From Rutidosis leptorrhynchoides (Eukaryota; Streptophyta; Magnoliopsida; Asterales; Asteraceae): a stretch of 64,000 nucleotides of DNA. Shown piece by piece: positions 11,791 to 23,881 of this stretch. A model generated the notes under the pieces. That model searched no databases. It saw only the letters and a list, made by a program, of their open reading frames with translations, and was not told where the DNA came from. The stretch spans positions 32,068,001 to 32,132,000 of the forward strand of contig NC_092341.1 in NCBI RefSeq assembly GCF_046630445.1, given 5' to 3'. The position numbers were made by a program, and so were the translations under genes. Position 1 is the stretch's first letter, and each line of letters starts with the position of its first letter.

Positions 11791-12372
11791 GGGATTATAG
11801 CCAAAATGCCCATTCCCAGCAAATTTCTTGCGCTCGAGCCCAAAAAAAAAAAATTGCCAGGTTGCCCTCGCAAGACGCAAGGTGCATTGCGAGTTGCCCT
11901 CGCAAGGCGCAAGCTTGCGTCCTTGCGTCTTGCGAGCTTGCGACCTTATCTGATCAGATGTTGGATTTTCAGATAAGATTCAGTAAGATTTATTAGATTT
12001 TTGTCGGATAAGATTTTACCCTATTTATAGTATGACCCTGGAACTTTGATTTCACAGTTCATAAAAATTCCAATGAATTGCACAAGGATGGAATTTTTAT
12101 GAACTGTGAAATCAAAGTTCCAGGGTCATACTATAAATAGGGTAAAATCTTATCCGACAAAAATCTAATAAATCTTACTGAATCTTATCTGAAAATCCAA
12201 CATCTGATCAGATAAGGTCGCAAGTTCGCAAGACGCAAGGACGCAAGCTTGCGCCTTGCGAGGGCAACTCGCAAGGCACCTTGCGTCTTGCGAGGGCAAC
12301 CTGGCAACTATATTTTTTTTGGGGCTCCAGCTCAAAAAACTTGCTAGGAATGGGCATTTTGGCTATAATCCC
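11791..12372. mobile_element. Foldback MULE (MITE) with 9-bp target duplication
   Basis: Two arms of about 282 bp (11791-12072 and 12089-12372) are near-perfect reverse complements around a 16-bp loop. The ends are GGGATTATAGCC and GGCTATAATCCC. Flanks are the 9-bp direct repeat TTTTGCCTT (11782-11790 and 12373-12381), the length used by Mutator-like transposases. There is no transposase inside. The arms contain many CGCAAG/CTTGCG words, so each arm also folds locally. Read through, the transcript would be one long hairpin. Confidence 0.9.
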
Positions 12373-12554
12373 TTTTGCCTTATACACATACATTGTGAAT
12401 GTTAATTATGATTATAAATTAACTTTGCCCTCTTATTTCTATAATATTTATGTAAGTATATTAGCTAGTTTGAAACGAATGAAAAAAGATACTGAACAAT
12501 TAAATTGGGATCGAATGAGTATTTTCGTACAATGAAGTAGGGAGTATTTTTTTC

Positions 12555-12890
12555 TGTAAGAGTGCAAACCAAAGTCCCACATCGGTCAAGGGATAAAACA
12601 AATGTATGTATATAAGTCTAAGGGAAAGTCCCTTTATCACCAATTGGTTTTAGAAAAGGATGGACTCTTGGGCTTATATTGCAGGACATTGTGTTTGGGC
12701 TATACGATCATAACAAGTGGTATCAGAGCTAGGCTATAGCTCCGATGTGGTGGACAGCGCAGTGGGCGCACCCCTGAGCGCACGCAGTGACGTGGCGCAC
12801 CCTCAGTTGTATGCCCTTTGTAAGGGTGCAAGCCAAAGTCCCACATCGGTCAAAGGACAAAAATTGTGTGTGAGCTATACGGTCCTAACA
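12555..12890 (+). mobile_element. Complete TRIM retrotransposon
   Basis: A short LTR (12555-12715, TGTAAGAGTGCAAACC to TAACA) is followed two bases later by the primer site TGGTATCAGAGC (12718-12729). A GC-rich internal stretch then leads to a second, shorter LTR (12819-12890, TGTAAGGGTGCAAGCC to TAACA). Both LTRs carry AAAGTCCCACATCGGTCAA. The flanking 5-bp repeat TTTTC (12550-12554 and 12891-12895) shows insertion as one unit. No coding sequence. The second LTR lacks much of the first, and the two have drifted, so it is not very recent. Confidence 0.85.
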
Positions 12891-12895
12891 TTTTC

Positions 12896-13458
12896 TACCG
12901 AAAATACTGGAACTTTATTAAAAACAAAATACTTTATCAAAATGATGAATGCCAAAACATGTAAACTAAAAGAAGGATAACTCCAGCTCAAACCTAAACA
13001 AGATAGAATCCAAACACCCAACAAAACCGAAATGAAATTGACGTCTTAAATATTACGAGTACTGTAGTAACATTCGCATAAAAGTCAGTTCATTTTAGTA
13101 AATTCGAAACCACATAAAATATTCCATTGTTGCAGAAAAAATAAAAAGGAAAAGAGTCCCAATTTATGGATAGAGTGAAAAGAAAGCAGACGCAGAGTTA
13201 CATATGGTGGGCCCCACAAACCAACAAATCCCAACCGTCCAATTTCATAAGAACATTGATACCATCGGTCCCATATTTTTTTGTGTGGGTAAGCGACAGA
13301 ACTAAAACTAAACAAAATTCAGAAGCTTTATTACCAAAGTTTACCTTGTTGTTTCTTGTTATATATGCATATATCTTTCCGTGACTTCAAAAACATAAGT
13401 TTATGTGAAGAAGTTGACTGCTGAATTTGTGTTTATTTTTTATTAAATAAAAAAAGAA
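12896..13458 (+). promoter_or_regulatory. Promoter and 5' leader region of the gene at 13459
   Basis: Holds no gene of its own. It lies between the TRIM and the first exon and should contain the promoter and 5' untranslated leader. No clear TATA box or transcript start can be assigned by eye; TATATATGCATATA near 13361 is a weak candidate. Confidence 0.4.
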
Positions 13459-15233
13459 ATGGAAGAAGATAAGAAAGTGCAAGAAAGTGTTGTTCTTGTT
13501 AATGGATTTTCTCCGGTGACTGCAACTCCTGTTTTCTGGAAATCAAGGAAAAGATCAGGTAATTAATTATCGTAATTATTGTATTCATCTAATTCAAGCT
13601 TTCTTTATGTTAAGTTTGTGTGTGCTAGTTTGGATGAATTAATGATATTTAAGATGGTTTATGTGCAATGATGTGTATTGATACAGATTTTACTTGTTAA
13701 GAATATTTGATCTGTGTTTGTTTTGAAGGAAATTTTTGCAAGAATTTGGAGAGGTCAAATCTTTGATAAGTCAAACATGTTATATCTATGAAGTATTTTA
13801 TTTTATTACATTTCATTTCTATTTCTAGTATAATAATAATAATAATAATAATAATATACTCTGTATAATATAGTAATAGTAAAGTATCATCCTCGTGCTA
13901 GCTCCTTTTGGTTTTCTCAATAAATACCATGTTATTTTTAGGTAAGCTCTTTAGCATGGTGGTTATATTAATTTTCCACCCTATTACTTGAAATTATTTA
14001 AATTAGAAAATTAGTCATATATAATTAAGTATATTAAGGGTGTTAGATGATTCAAAGATGGTTGGAGAGAAGAGTTGTACATATGCCAATTAAGAATACT
14101 TTTTTCATTATGACAAGCTTAGTTGGAGTTGGATGTGTGCGTGATGATGTGACATTTTTAGGTGTACACTAATGATTGATCTTGCCTTACACAACAAGTC
14201 AACAAGGATTATGTTAGGTTGGAATGTTAGATGAAGATGTTAGATGAAGCATTGTTTATAGGAGAAAATAATGCCAAAAATATTCACTTCATTGTCATAA
14301 AACTTATAAAAAGTTGGAAAGGATTGTTAAAATTATTTACATTCTATAGAATTTTGGAAGTGGTTCAAAAAATTATCAAAAAACTTAACCTTTGAAAGTA
14401 TTTACAAAACGATTAAGTTTAATACTTAAAATCCGATGATAGCAAATGTGCATCTAGTTTTTAAAGAATTATAATGTAAAAAAGGTTTATAAAGTTTAAT
14501 CCTATAGGAGGTTGAAATTCCTCTGTTAATACAGTTATTGGTACTCGTTACCTCTTTTTCGTTATTGATATAGCAGCTTTATAGTTGTAGCTACTATGAA
14601 AAACTCGCCTAAGGAGACTATTGAAGAGGCTAATAAACCAACCGAAAACAAGGAAGAAGAAGATCATCCGACTGATGAAAAAATGGAAGAAACGAATACT
14701 CAACCGACTATTCTTTCTGAGAAACGTAAGGCTCTGTTTGAACCTCTTGAACCAATAATGGATTTAAACGGTCGAAGACCTTCAGCTGAATCTTTACTTC
14801 CTCCACCGGACTTTGACTCTGCTAGTTACCCTCGTGGATGGCTCATTGGGAAGAAAAGGAAGCTTGTAAACGTTGATGTTGTTGAAAGTATGCGTAGAAT
14901 TGCTGTACAAGAAATGAACAGAAAGGTACACTTCTTTGCATGTCAAGGTGTCAAAATGGGCGGGTCAGGGAAGTCACATTTATTGACTTTTAGGTTACTT
15001 ATGAACATGAACTAATTTTACAGGACAGAGAGATTGATGGGTTAAACGAGCAATTAGATGAGGACTCACGTGTGCTTGAACATCTTCAACTGCAACTACT
15101 TGATGAACGAAGCAAACGTGCAGATGTTGAGAGACAGAATGCAATGTTGCAGAACCAGGTTGACATGCTGATGAATATGCTTCAAGAACCTGAGAACTTA
15201 GATGATGAAGAACAAGCTCCGCAAGATCCTTAA
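13459..15233 (+). CDS. Conserved plant coiled-coil protein of unknown function (3 exons)
   Basis: Exons 13459-13558, 14591-14925 and 15024-15233 join in frame to 214 residues. The second exon could instead begin at 14585, adding two residues. Exon 1 encodes [17 protein letters not shown] and a basic KSRKRS stretch. The middle is acidic and rich in Glu/Thr, then carries a conserved-looking [13 protein letters not shown] segment, a [12 protein letters not shown] motif and WLIGKKRKL, a possible nuclear signal. The last exon ([11 protein letters not shown] onward) is a heptad-rich coiled coil of about 55 residues with an acidic tail. I recognise the layout as a plant-specific family but know no function. 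Intron 1 is about 1 kb and AT-rich with an ATA microsatellite near 13830. The gene is convergent with the one ending at 15837, about 600 bp away. Confidence 0.85.
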
Positions 15234-15836
15234 GTTCACATTTATTTATTTATTTATTTTATCTTCATGTTCGGTGTGTAATAAGCTAGAAAATATATCG
15301 TTTTCTTACTATTTTCCTGCTGTTACGGCCATATACTGTGCATATTATCAGCATTTGTCTTTGTTTTAGAGGTAGTAAACGAGAACAGACTTCATCTGCA
15401 CCCCAAATGTATTGATTTATATACTACAAATTTTGCTTTTTTGTGTGCATATGATTGAATGAATCGAGTTATTTATGAATCTGTTCATTTAGGTAATGTT
15501 TTATTCTGTAACAATCAAAGAAGCAAGATAAATGTTCAAAATGTGGTAACATGACCCGCCCATTTTGTCATTTCTAGTGTGTTGCATTACATTACATGGT
15601 TCTTGCATTTGATATCAAATAACCAGTAACATCTGAAGCCTTTAAACCCAGGAAAAGGCAACATATATATATACTTCACAAGAAGATCATAACATTACAA
15701 ACAAGCTACATCTGCATATACTCTTCCCTCTTAATCCATCATAACAATTCGAATCTCCAATACTTCGCACGTCGTACACCGTTTTGTACTAATCCATGAG
15801 ATAAATAGTTTAGTCGTAATAATAATAATCATAGAA
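15234..15836. terminator. Shared 3' region between two convergent genes
   Basis: Contains the 3' untranslated ends of the plus-strand gene (stop at 15231) and the minus-strand gene (stop at 15837). A (TTTA)n run lies near 15242. A possible plus-strand polyadenylation signal region lies around 15280-15300. No further gene. Confidence 0.5.
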
Positions 15837-18800
15837 CTATGTACTTTGATTCCCAAAATCATCCAAATTGAAGAAGAATCGAGGTAAAGATGCTATCCTA
15901 GGAAGATTCAACAACAACTCCCCAACAGAATCGTTCCTAGGAATGCCACCTGTCTTTTTACTTTCATCCACGTCATCTGAATCATCTAGAACTTTGCTTC
16001 CACTAACCGTATCATCTACTATACGTTTCCCATTACCACCATTAGTTTCAGTTTCACCTTTTTGATCTTGAAATGTTGCAGGATCTTTTTGTAAGAGACA
16101 ACAAAGTGAGTCAACTCTTGACATGATTGACTTTTCATCAGAAGTTGATGAACCGTATTGAGCATCATTGAATAAACATCGACTAATGTCTTCGAGAATG
16201 AGTAAGCTTTGTTGTTCTTCGTGGGATAAAGGATGGTCGTCACCAGGTGTTCGGTGTTTTGTGATTCGGTTTTCAATGTGGTTTACTAAATCGCTCATTG
16301 ACATTGATGAGTGTAGCCCTGGAACTTGCATCTGGTCCCAACAGCCAATGCCTTTCGCTTCTTTCATCTCCGATTTTCTCATTTCTTCATTTGCTGAGGT
16401 GTCCATCACTGTATATATATAACTAATATAAGTGAATGTACTAAAACTAAAAAAAATAATAATAATAACCAACTATACTAATGTGAGAGAGAAGGAGGGA
16501 AGTGATTGGTGGTTTTAAGAGGCAAAACACAGCTCACAACCTTTTTTTGTTGGTGACGACGTCAACATGACGTCTTGATAAAAAAAATTAACATGTTAAG
16601 CTACTTTTTTTTTTTTTTTACTTTTGCAAGATTATATTTTATTTATAGCAGTCGTATATTAAATTTAAAGTGACGGTTATAGAATTGTACGAGACTCTTT
16701 GTACCCTAACAATTTAATTATGTTCAAAGTAATAAATTATACTCTATCCATCCCTAATTTATTGTCCACTATTTCTTTTTGAGATATCCTAGATTAATTG
16801 TTCACTTCCATAAATAAATAGATAAATATAATGAGGTATAGTTATTTGATGCTCTTATGCATGTGAGATAAAAAAGACAGGTAAAAACTAAGGGGTAAAC
16901 TATAAAACTAACAAAAACTACAATGTAACTAGGACAATAAAATTGGGACGGATGGAGTATATAACATAACATGCACGCACACGCGCGCGCACACACACAT
17001 ATATATTATAAATTAATTGAATAATATGTTCACCTGAGCTAGGTGAAGGTGTTTCTCGAAGGAATTCGGTAGGTCGACCAGCAGGATCAAGAAACTCGCT
17101 AATAGAAGAGGATGACTGACCTCCTGATGATGTTGTTATTAATAAGTCAAGGGTGGTGTTGGTGGGTCCCTCACTACTTAATTTGTGTTCAATATATTCC
17201 TTTGGATCATCAAATACAGACGATCTTCTTGATTCGAAGTATGGGGATTCTAATGTTACTTCCGCTTGTTGACTTAGAAAATTTAGACGCGGGTCACATT
17301 GAATGAGCTTTTCGTAGTGCTTTCCTAATAAGCCTTGTGGACACTGTAGACAATGACGCCTGTCCAAAAACATAATGTCAAAGCTGATAATATATTTGTT
17401 TAGATACAAATTATGTTTGTATTATTACAATTTAAGTAACTCCATTTTATAGAGCTGATAACTTGTTGCAACTCCTTTAGTTGATTCTCATCACCCAAAT
17501 ATAAGTTAGGTGTGGTCTATATATAAAGGTTACTGCTTTATATTGTAAGTTTACATATGCATTTCATGGTGTACAATATATCATTTACATATTTGTATCC
17601 AAACAATATATCAGTTACATATTTGTATCTAAAGGTTACTGCTCCGATTTCTGGTGTTACAGATTTAGCAGGAAAAAGCTTTTGCAAGTAGAGACACAAG
17701 CTCCGATTCTTTCATAATACCGCAATAATATGATCATTGAGCATGTGAACACATTAAAGATGGCTAAATGGGCAAGTGGTTTTTCAAGGTGAAAACGGGT
17801 ATCTTTTACAGTAGATCCGATGAAGCCACAAATACTTTATCGTGTATCATTATTACACAAAAAAGTAGCTTTTTTTTAATAAGCAACTTAGGAGGTTTTA
17901 AGCATTTAGATACATTTCAGAATTCAGACGACCTTCAACATGTTTTCTCGTTTGCACATTTGGACATTTTCCTCTTTGGTCTTTGGTTAGATAATTCAAC
18001 ATAGCCAAATCAGTCCATTCATAGTAAATGGAAAACCCAATTACAGTCTCTAAATCACACCGTGACCAATGAGGAATTAAATAGTAAAGGACCTTGTACC
18101 TGTGTATGCTAGCCTGACCACATGTAAAGTCTGATGTTGCTTGCCATAATGTATGCTTTCTAGGCTGAGGATTTGTCTCCCTAAAAAAGAGAGGTTGCCT
18201 AGTTAACTGCAGAAAAAAAGAAACACAAACCATCAATCTCAAATAAACATTATAAACAGTACAAGCGATTGATTAAAAACTAACAATAACTACAGTAGGA
18301 TCATAAAGATTACCACTATATCTAAAGTTCCAGGGCCATCATCTGGATAAGTTGCCTTCAAAGAAATGATGTCCGACCACTGTATTTCAATCTTATTCTT
18401 AAGACCACCATCAAGAACTTCCCATACAAGCTTATGTTTTGCAAAGTAACATTTCGCCACCAAGTCCCCTTCATGTTTAGATGTATACTACACGAACCAT
18501 ACATATTAGTCTACCTCAAGCTACCATATACAGACGCATCTAAACAGATTTTAATGACCCTATCAAAAGACCAAGAAAACAAATATCTAACGGTGAGAAA
18601 AATTCAGAAAATCACCTCCCAGGTACCTATCCGAAGGTGTGATGCAGGGAAATTTGAAGCTTTTAGCTTATCAGTTGCAGCAGAAGCACTTTTAGTCTCT
18701 TTTGTAGCATTTGATTCAACCTTGGAAGATGAATTCCCTTCAGAGAGCCTCATTTGAATCAAATCCAATAGAGACGGGGTCTTCCTCAGCCGTAACCCTA

Positions 18801-19426
18801 ACGGACTGGGCTCGTCTAACGGATTCATTTGCATTTGTGTTACAGGAAAACCACCGACTCCAAAATCATGCTGCTGCTAAAAACAAAACGGATAATAATT
18901 AATAAACAACGGTTACTAGGAATCAAGGCCACAAGTAGGTTTACAAACATAACAATTCGAAGTCCCGAATTCTCATCATTTACAAGATATTTCCAGTATC
19001 TACAGAACTATAGATACGAGCTGAGACCTAAAAAACAACTATGATTATTCATACACCAGAAATATAATTACAACCCGTAATGAATCATTACAGTCTTAAT
19101 TCCACCTGCTCTTAACTTCGTATCGATCCCTAACCCTAAATCGCAATTAGATATCGAAATCTAGACTACAACTGGCGATCTTAATTCGAGACGATCAGTT
19201 ACAAAAACTAAAGAGAACTAAACTACATAATGACCTAATTAGTAGATAAATAATGATAATACAAGTTAAAATAGCGAGGAGATCCATTAATTATGAATTA
19301 ATCATAAAAATAAACATGATCAGTACACATGTATATATGATGATAAGATACCTTAGATCTCTTATTGGAAGAATGATGATGAGATGATGATGGTTCCTCA
19401 GTAATCTCTCTTTTCACCGGAGACAT
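15837..19426 (-). CDS. TRF2/HOY1 PH-like domain protein (6 exons)
   Basis: Exons on the minus strand are 19426-19352, 18876-18616, 18487-18314, 18206-18100, 17359-17034 and 16408-15837. They join in frame to 504 residues. The start is MSPVKREITEEPSSS, basic and serine/histidine-rich. Exon 2 has the family motif NPLDEPSPLGLRLRKTPSLL. Exons 3-4 form the PH-like domain (about residues 110-210), including GDLVAKCYFAKHKLVWEVL, WSDI and QATSDFTCGQA. Exon 5 adds a short cysteine-containing segment (RHCLQCPQGLLGKHYEKL). The C-terminal third is polar, with LPRIASLPRFFFNLDD near the end. The domain name is from memory of plant annotations; its biochemical role is not established to my knowledge, and telomere binding should not be assumed from the name. 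Intron 5 holds a Stowaway MITE and a CA/CG repeat. Confidence 0.88.
16742..16957. mobile_element. Stowaway-type MITE in intron 5 of the PH-like gene
   Basis: The 216-bp element has terminal inverted repeats CTCTATCCATCCCTAATTTA and the matching AAATTGGGACGGATGGAG. It is flanked by TA on both sides (16740-16741 and 16958-16959). It sits wholly within the intron, clear of both splice sites. Confidence 0.8.
16974..17007. repeat. CA/CG/TA compound microsatellite
   Basis: A GCACGCACACGCGCGC stretch followed by CA and TA repeats. It lies just inside the intron, about 26 bp from the exon-5 donor. Confidence 0.85.
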
Positions 19427-20384
19427 CTGTCGACAACGTACGGCTGAGATTCCGGTAGACGGTAATGGTTTTTTAACAAGTGAAATGAAACCCTAATTTG
19501 TGGGATGAAACTAAGTCGGGTTGACCCGGTTACAACAGTGTGGTGGTTCTACCAATCTATACATGCATCTGGAGGTCAAGTTGTGGGTTGTTGGGTCGTT
19601 TCTTCCGCCTTCGATAAAAAAGAGAGCTACGGAGTACTTTACTTTACGCCTAACAAAAATAAAATTATTAAGTTACATAGAATAAATAAAAAAGGTTGAT
19701 CATATTTTCATTTTAATTTTTTCATTTTAATTTTTCCATTTTAATTTTTGATAAATCTATTAAAATAGTATATCCTTTAATTATAAAGTACAAACTGTTA
19801 ATATATATACATAAGTGGATTAATCAAATATTATACTAGAAATATCATCACCCAATAAAAAATAAAAAAAATGTGACAAACTAAATAAATAAATAAATAA
19901 ATAAACAAGAAATAGAAAATTATAGATAAATTGTATTCGTTTAAATAGAATTATTATGAAAGTTCTAATTTAAGTTGATAGTAATATTTAACATACCTAC
20001 TTATTTGGAGTTATTATAAAAATGTTTAAATAAAATCAGCATTATAAATGATATTTATATTTTATCTTTAGTAATCAATTCAACGTTAATATTTTAATTA
20101 TATTAACCTTATGCATAGTGTTTGTTTCTAAAAAATTATAGCTTGTTTACCTGAATTGAAACAAACGTCAAATTTTTAATGTTAAGTTGCATAAATTGAA
20201 TCGGAGTATTTTAATTATATTAACCTTATGAATAATAGTGATGACATGGAGTTTAGTATTTTTAAATAAGCATGTTATAGTTGGAGAATCTTATACTCCG
20301 TAAATTTTAGTTGACATGAGCAAAAACTAAAAAATGATAAAAGTAACCTTAGGGCTATATTTAAGCATAGCTTATATAATTTAA
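19427..20384. other. Intergenic region upstream of the PH-like gene
   Basis: No gene recognised. It should include the minus-strand promoter of the gene starting at 19426. The rest is AT-rich, with an AAAT run at 19888-19905. The phrase ATTTTAATTATATTAACCTT occurs twice (about 20092 and 20208). Confidence 0.5.
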
Positions 20385-21840
20385 CTAGGTTCTTGAGCCC
20401 GTACGTTGCACGGGTCCGTGAAAAAAATGTAATTTTCAGTTATATTATGTAAATAGCGATACTAACAAAATAGAAAAAGCGTAAGAATTATTTAAGAGCC
20501 CGTGATATTGAAAATTTTTAAAAATTCTTTTGAGTTAAAGAGCCCGTGATATTGACATTTTAAAAATTTCTTTTAAGTTTAAGAGCACGTGGTGTTGAAG
20601 AATTTTAAAAGTTCTGTTGAGTTTAAGAGCCCGTGGTGTTGACAAATTTTAAAAGTGATTTATGGTGGTGTTAGTAACTTAATGTCTACAAATTTATTTT
20701 CTCACCATTAATATCGTTTTAATATGTATAGTATGTAATATTTAGAGTACATTGAAAATTTCTCATGGAACGTAACATTAGTAAAGTATAAGTTATATTA
20801 TTTTAAAATTTTTACTCCCTCCGTCCTAAAAAAGAGTCCTAGCTGACTTTTTATTGGATTTAAGATATAATAGTGAATTGTCAAACTTGCCCTTAATTTA
20901 ATGCAGTTATAAAAAGTAACTAATAAATTAATTGATATATTTAAAGTTAAATTTCTAAAATTAAAAAGGACATAATTGGAACTTTAATGATATTTAATGA
21001 TTATTTAGAGAAACGGACAATAATTTTGGGACAAACTAAAATAGAAAGGTAGACAGTTTTTTGGGACGGAGGGAGTATATACAATTATTTTTTGAATAAA
21101 GTGTAATCCGCGTGTTTAATGTTAGAAAAAAGTTATTAGTTATTTCAGCAAAATAATAGTACTCGGAAGAGTAGTCATGTATAATTAATATTATAATAGT
21201 TATATTTGCGTATTCATAAATATTTAAGAACTTACAACTGTAAATTCAAATCACTTTCATACTTATTGCTAAAAAAAATGTTACGTTGGTTCGTACCATG
21301 AATATTTTTTTTAATATCGTAGATATTAGTTATTAATTTAAATAAATAATAATGATAAGATTTAATAATTAAATGATTAATAACAATATTAATATGCAAA
21401 ATATTTTAATAACAATATTATAATAGTGATTTATTAACAATATTTTGTTTAGTTGCTAGAATTGATCATGAGATCTATACTTACCATATATTGTAGCAGA
21501 TAAGGCGATGTTATAAATATACGTATAACGTATAGATAGATGAGTTGCGTTAATGGAAAATATACGAGAATTATACATTTACTTGGGCCACTATATAATC
21601 TAAGGAATATACGTATAGATAGATAGATGGTGATGGACCTTTTATTTTGCTACAAAATAGCAATGATGATAACTATTCCGTATGATTTATATATAAACAA
21701 ATCTTTTACTTTTTTAATTGCACGTATTATTTCATGGATATCCCACGTGTAATTTTTCGGTTAGTTGAATTATTTAATACAGTTTAATTAAGAAAATGAC
21801 ACGTAGAATTTAAGTCACACGCTTTATAATAATGTATAGA
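20385..21840 (-). mobile_element. Non-autonomous Helitron, both ends defined
   Basis: Read on the minus strand, the element starts at 21840 with TCTATACATTATTATAAAGC, a classic plant Helitron 5' end after an A. It finishes at 20385 with the hairpin CCCGTGCAACGTACGGG, a short spacer and CTAG, followed by T. Insertion between A and T without target duplication is as expected. The 1,456 bp contain no Rep/helicase and no evident gene. Motifs of the form AAGAGC(C/A)CGTG(A/G)T are repeated four times near the 3' end (about 20494-20640). A Stowaway MITE lies inside. Confidence 0.85.
20815..21075. mobile_element. Stowaway MITE nested in the Helitron
   Basis: Terminal inverted repeats CTCCCTCCGTCC and the matching GGGACGGAGGGAG bound 261 bp, with a TA duplication (20813-20814 and 21076-21077). 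This is the standard mariner-derived Stowaway structure, non-coding. Confidence 0.92.
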
Positions 21841-22143
21841 TTCTATATTTATAACTCAAACCTGCTATAAATAATATTTAATATTAATACTAAAATTATG
21901 TAAGAAAAGTCGATATTAAAAGAAATATTTATACTTTATAATTAATTAAATAAAATTTATAAATTTAAATATAGTATGTTTAAACGTAACCTTAAGTGCC
22001 ACATTTAGCATTCTCCATAAAAATTGCATACAAAAGCAACCTACTTGAATGTTCATGGTTAGTTATCAAATGTCGATCAAGTTGTACATTTTCTGGTCTA
22101 CTCATTCTCGACTACAATTTTCTACCAACAACACACCATGAAA
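21841..22143 (-). other. 3' flank of the transporter gene
   Basis: AT-rich sequence between the Helitron and the stop codon at 22144. It should contain the 3' untranslated region of the minus-strand transporter gene. No other feature seen. Confidence 0.5.
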
Positions 22144-23824
22144 TCATATGCTATTGTTAACCAACGAGATCATTTCCAAATTATCCGACTCTATCACATC
22201 ATCTTCTTTTTTACTCGTTAACAATTCAGGCGGAAGTATAGAAGAATTAGGATCATTTTTCGGCACCAAAAACAAAAGCCCAATCGGAAGAACCCTTGCA
22301 CCACTTCGAATCAATATTGCTACCCATAAATTATCAAATCGTGTTCTTGTAACATTTAATGCAAGTAGCAACACACTTCCTGCCCATGATGATGTCAGCA
22401 TTCCAACATGATCGATTGACATAAGAAGAGCGAAAAAAGTTCCTTCGATTCCCGATGGGCATAATTTGGAGCTGAGAACAAGAAGTGGCATCCATTTGAG
22501 ACGTCCGATCATTCTAGAAACCGCTTCATCCATGACTACAAAGATGTAATCGTGTATACCGAATTTTAAGTTTAGACGTAATACTAATACTAAATCTAGA
22601 AGACTCGATGCACCGAATAGCAATTGGGTCCAAAATAGTACTCCTCGAAAAGGATGGCTTCTGAACACGTTTTGGTACAAAAGAACGCCTAAAAGTGACC
22701 CGATTGCACCTACTGAAAATATTGAGCCAATCACCTCCTACATTAAAAGACAATATTATTTGTCACTTAATACACTTTTCATAAATTTAAAAAGGTAATG
22801 ATAAATCCAATTTAACTTTTCATGGATCCACTACATTAATGCATTAAAAAATTGTACATTACAGCTGGTTAATGCATAAATGTAGTGGATCTATCAAAAA
22901 TTGAAGTGGAAATATCAACTCCCATTTAAAAAGACAAAATTACGTGGATAGTCCCTACGGTTTGTTCAAATTAGTGGATATAGTCCCTAAACTTTTTTTT
23001 GCACAAGTAGTCTAATGGTTTGCACAAAAGCACTGGGACAATCCGCGTAATTATGTCTTTAAAAAAAGGAAGAAGTTAATATTGGATTTTTTCAAGTTTT
23101 GGCATGCGTACCTGGGAGAAAGATGGGCCCGCTTTTGCATCGGTGTACCAATAGAACATTCCTTCATGAATGCCAACTCCCAATGCGAGTGATAGATACA
23201 TGTACAAACACGGTCTCCAAACATCAGGGGTTTTCAGGGCCGACACCATGGTTTTAATAGCATCAGAGAACTTTTGGCTTACCTACATGCAAACGTTTTG
23301 GTTCAAGCGGCGATAAGAAATAGACGCTGCAATTTTAACCCATTTACTTGCATACAAATGGGTCAAATTGGCTGTTTATTATGTATAAAGAAACATGACA
23401 CACTTGTTATGTGAAGAGATTAGCTAAAAAGGGAACACGACAAACGGGTCAAAAGTCATCTAAAGCATATTCAAATGCATAAAACCTTTGAAGCTTATTT
23501 AAAGACTGTTGTATTAACTAATTCATCACATTTAGGATATTATCTCAAGGAAATTAAACAAACAAATGTGTTTGCGAGTATCCTTCTTTATATCTGCAAT
23601 AAAAACTATCTACTTTGACCCAAATCCATTTTGTAACCACCAATAAGAAATAAATGCAAAAAAAAATTAAAAATTAAAAAAAAAACTTAAAAAAAATAAA
23701 ATAAATAAATCATAATGAAACCTAACCCGCTTGTGAGAATGACTGTGAACATGTGGTTCTCGTAACATCATACCAACCAAAATCACAAGTCCAGCAGGTA
23801 TACTTAGCACTCCAAATACACCCT

Positions 23825-23881
<57 letters not shown>

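Noticed and set aside
15837-19426. Calling the PH-like gene a telomere-binding factor
   Set aside because: The TRF2/HOY1 label is a domain name; no Myb/SANT telomere-binding domain is visible.
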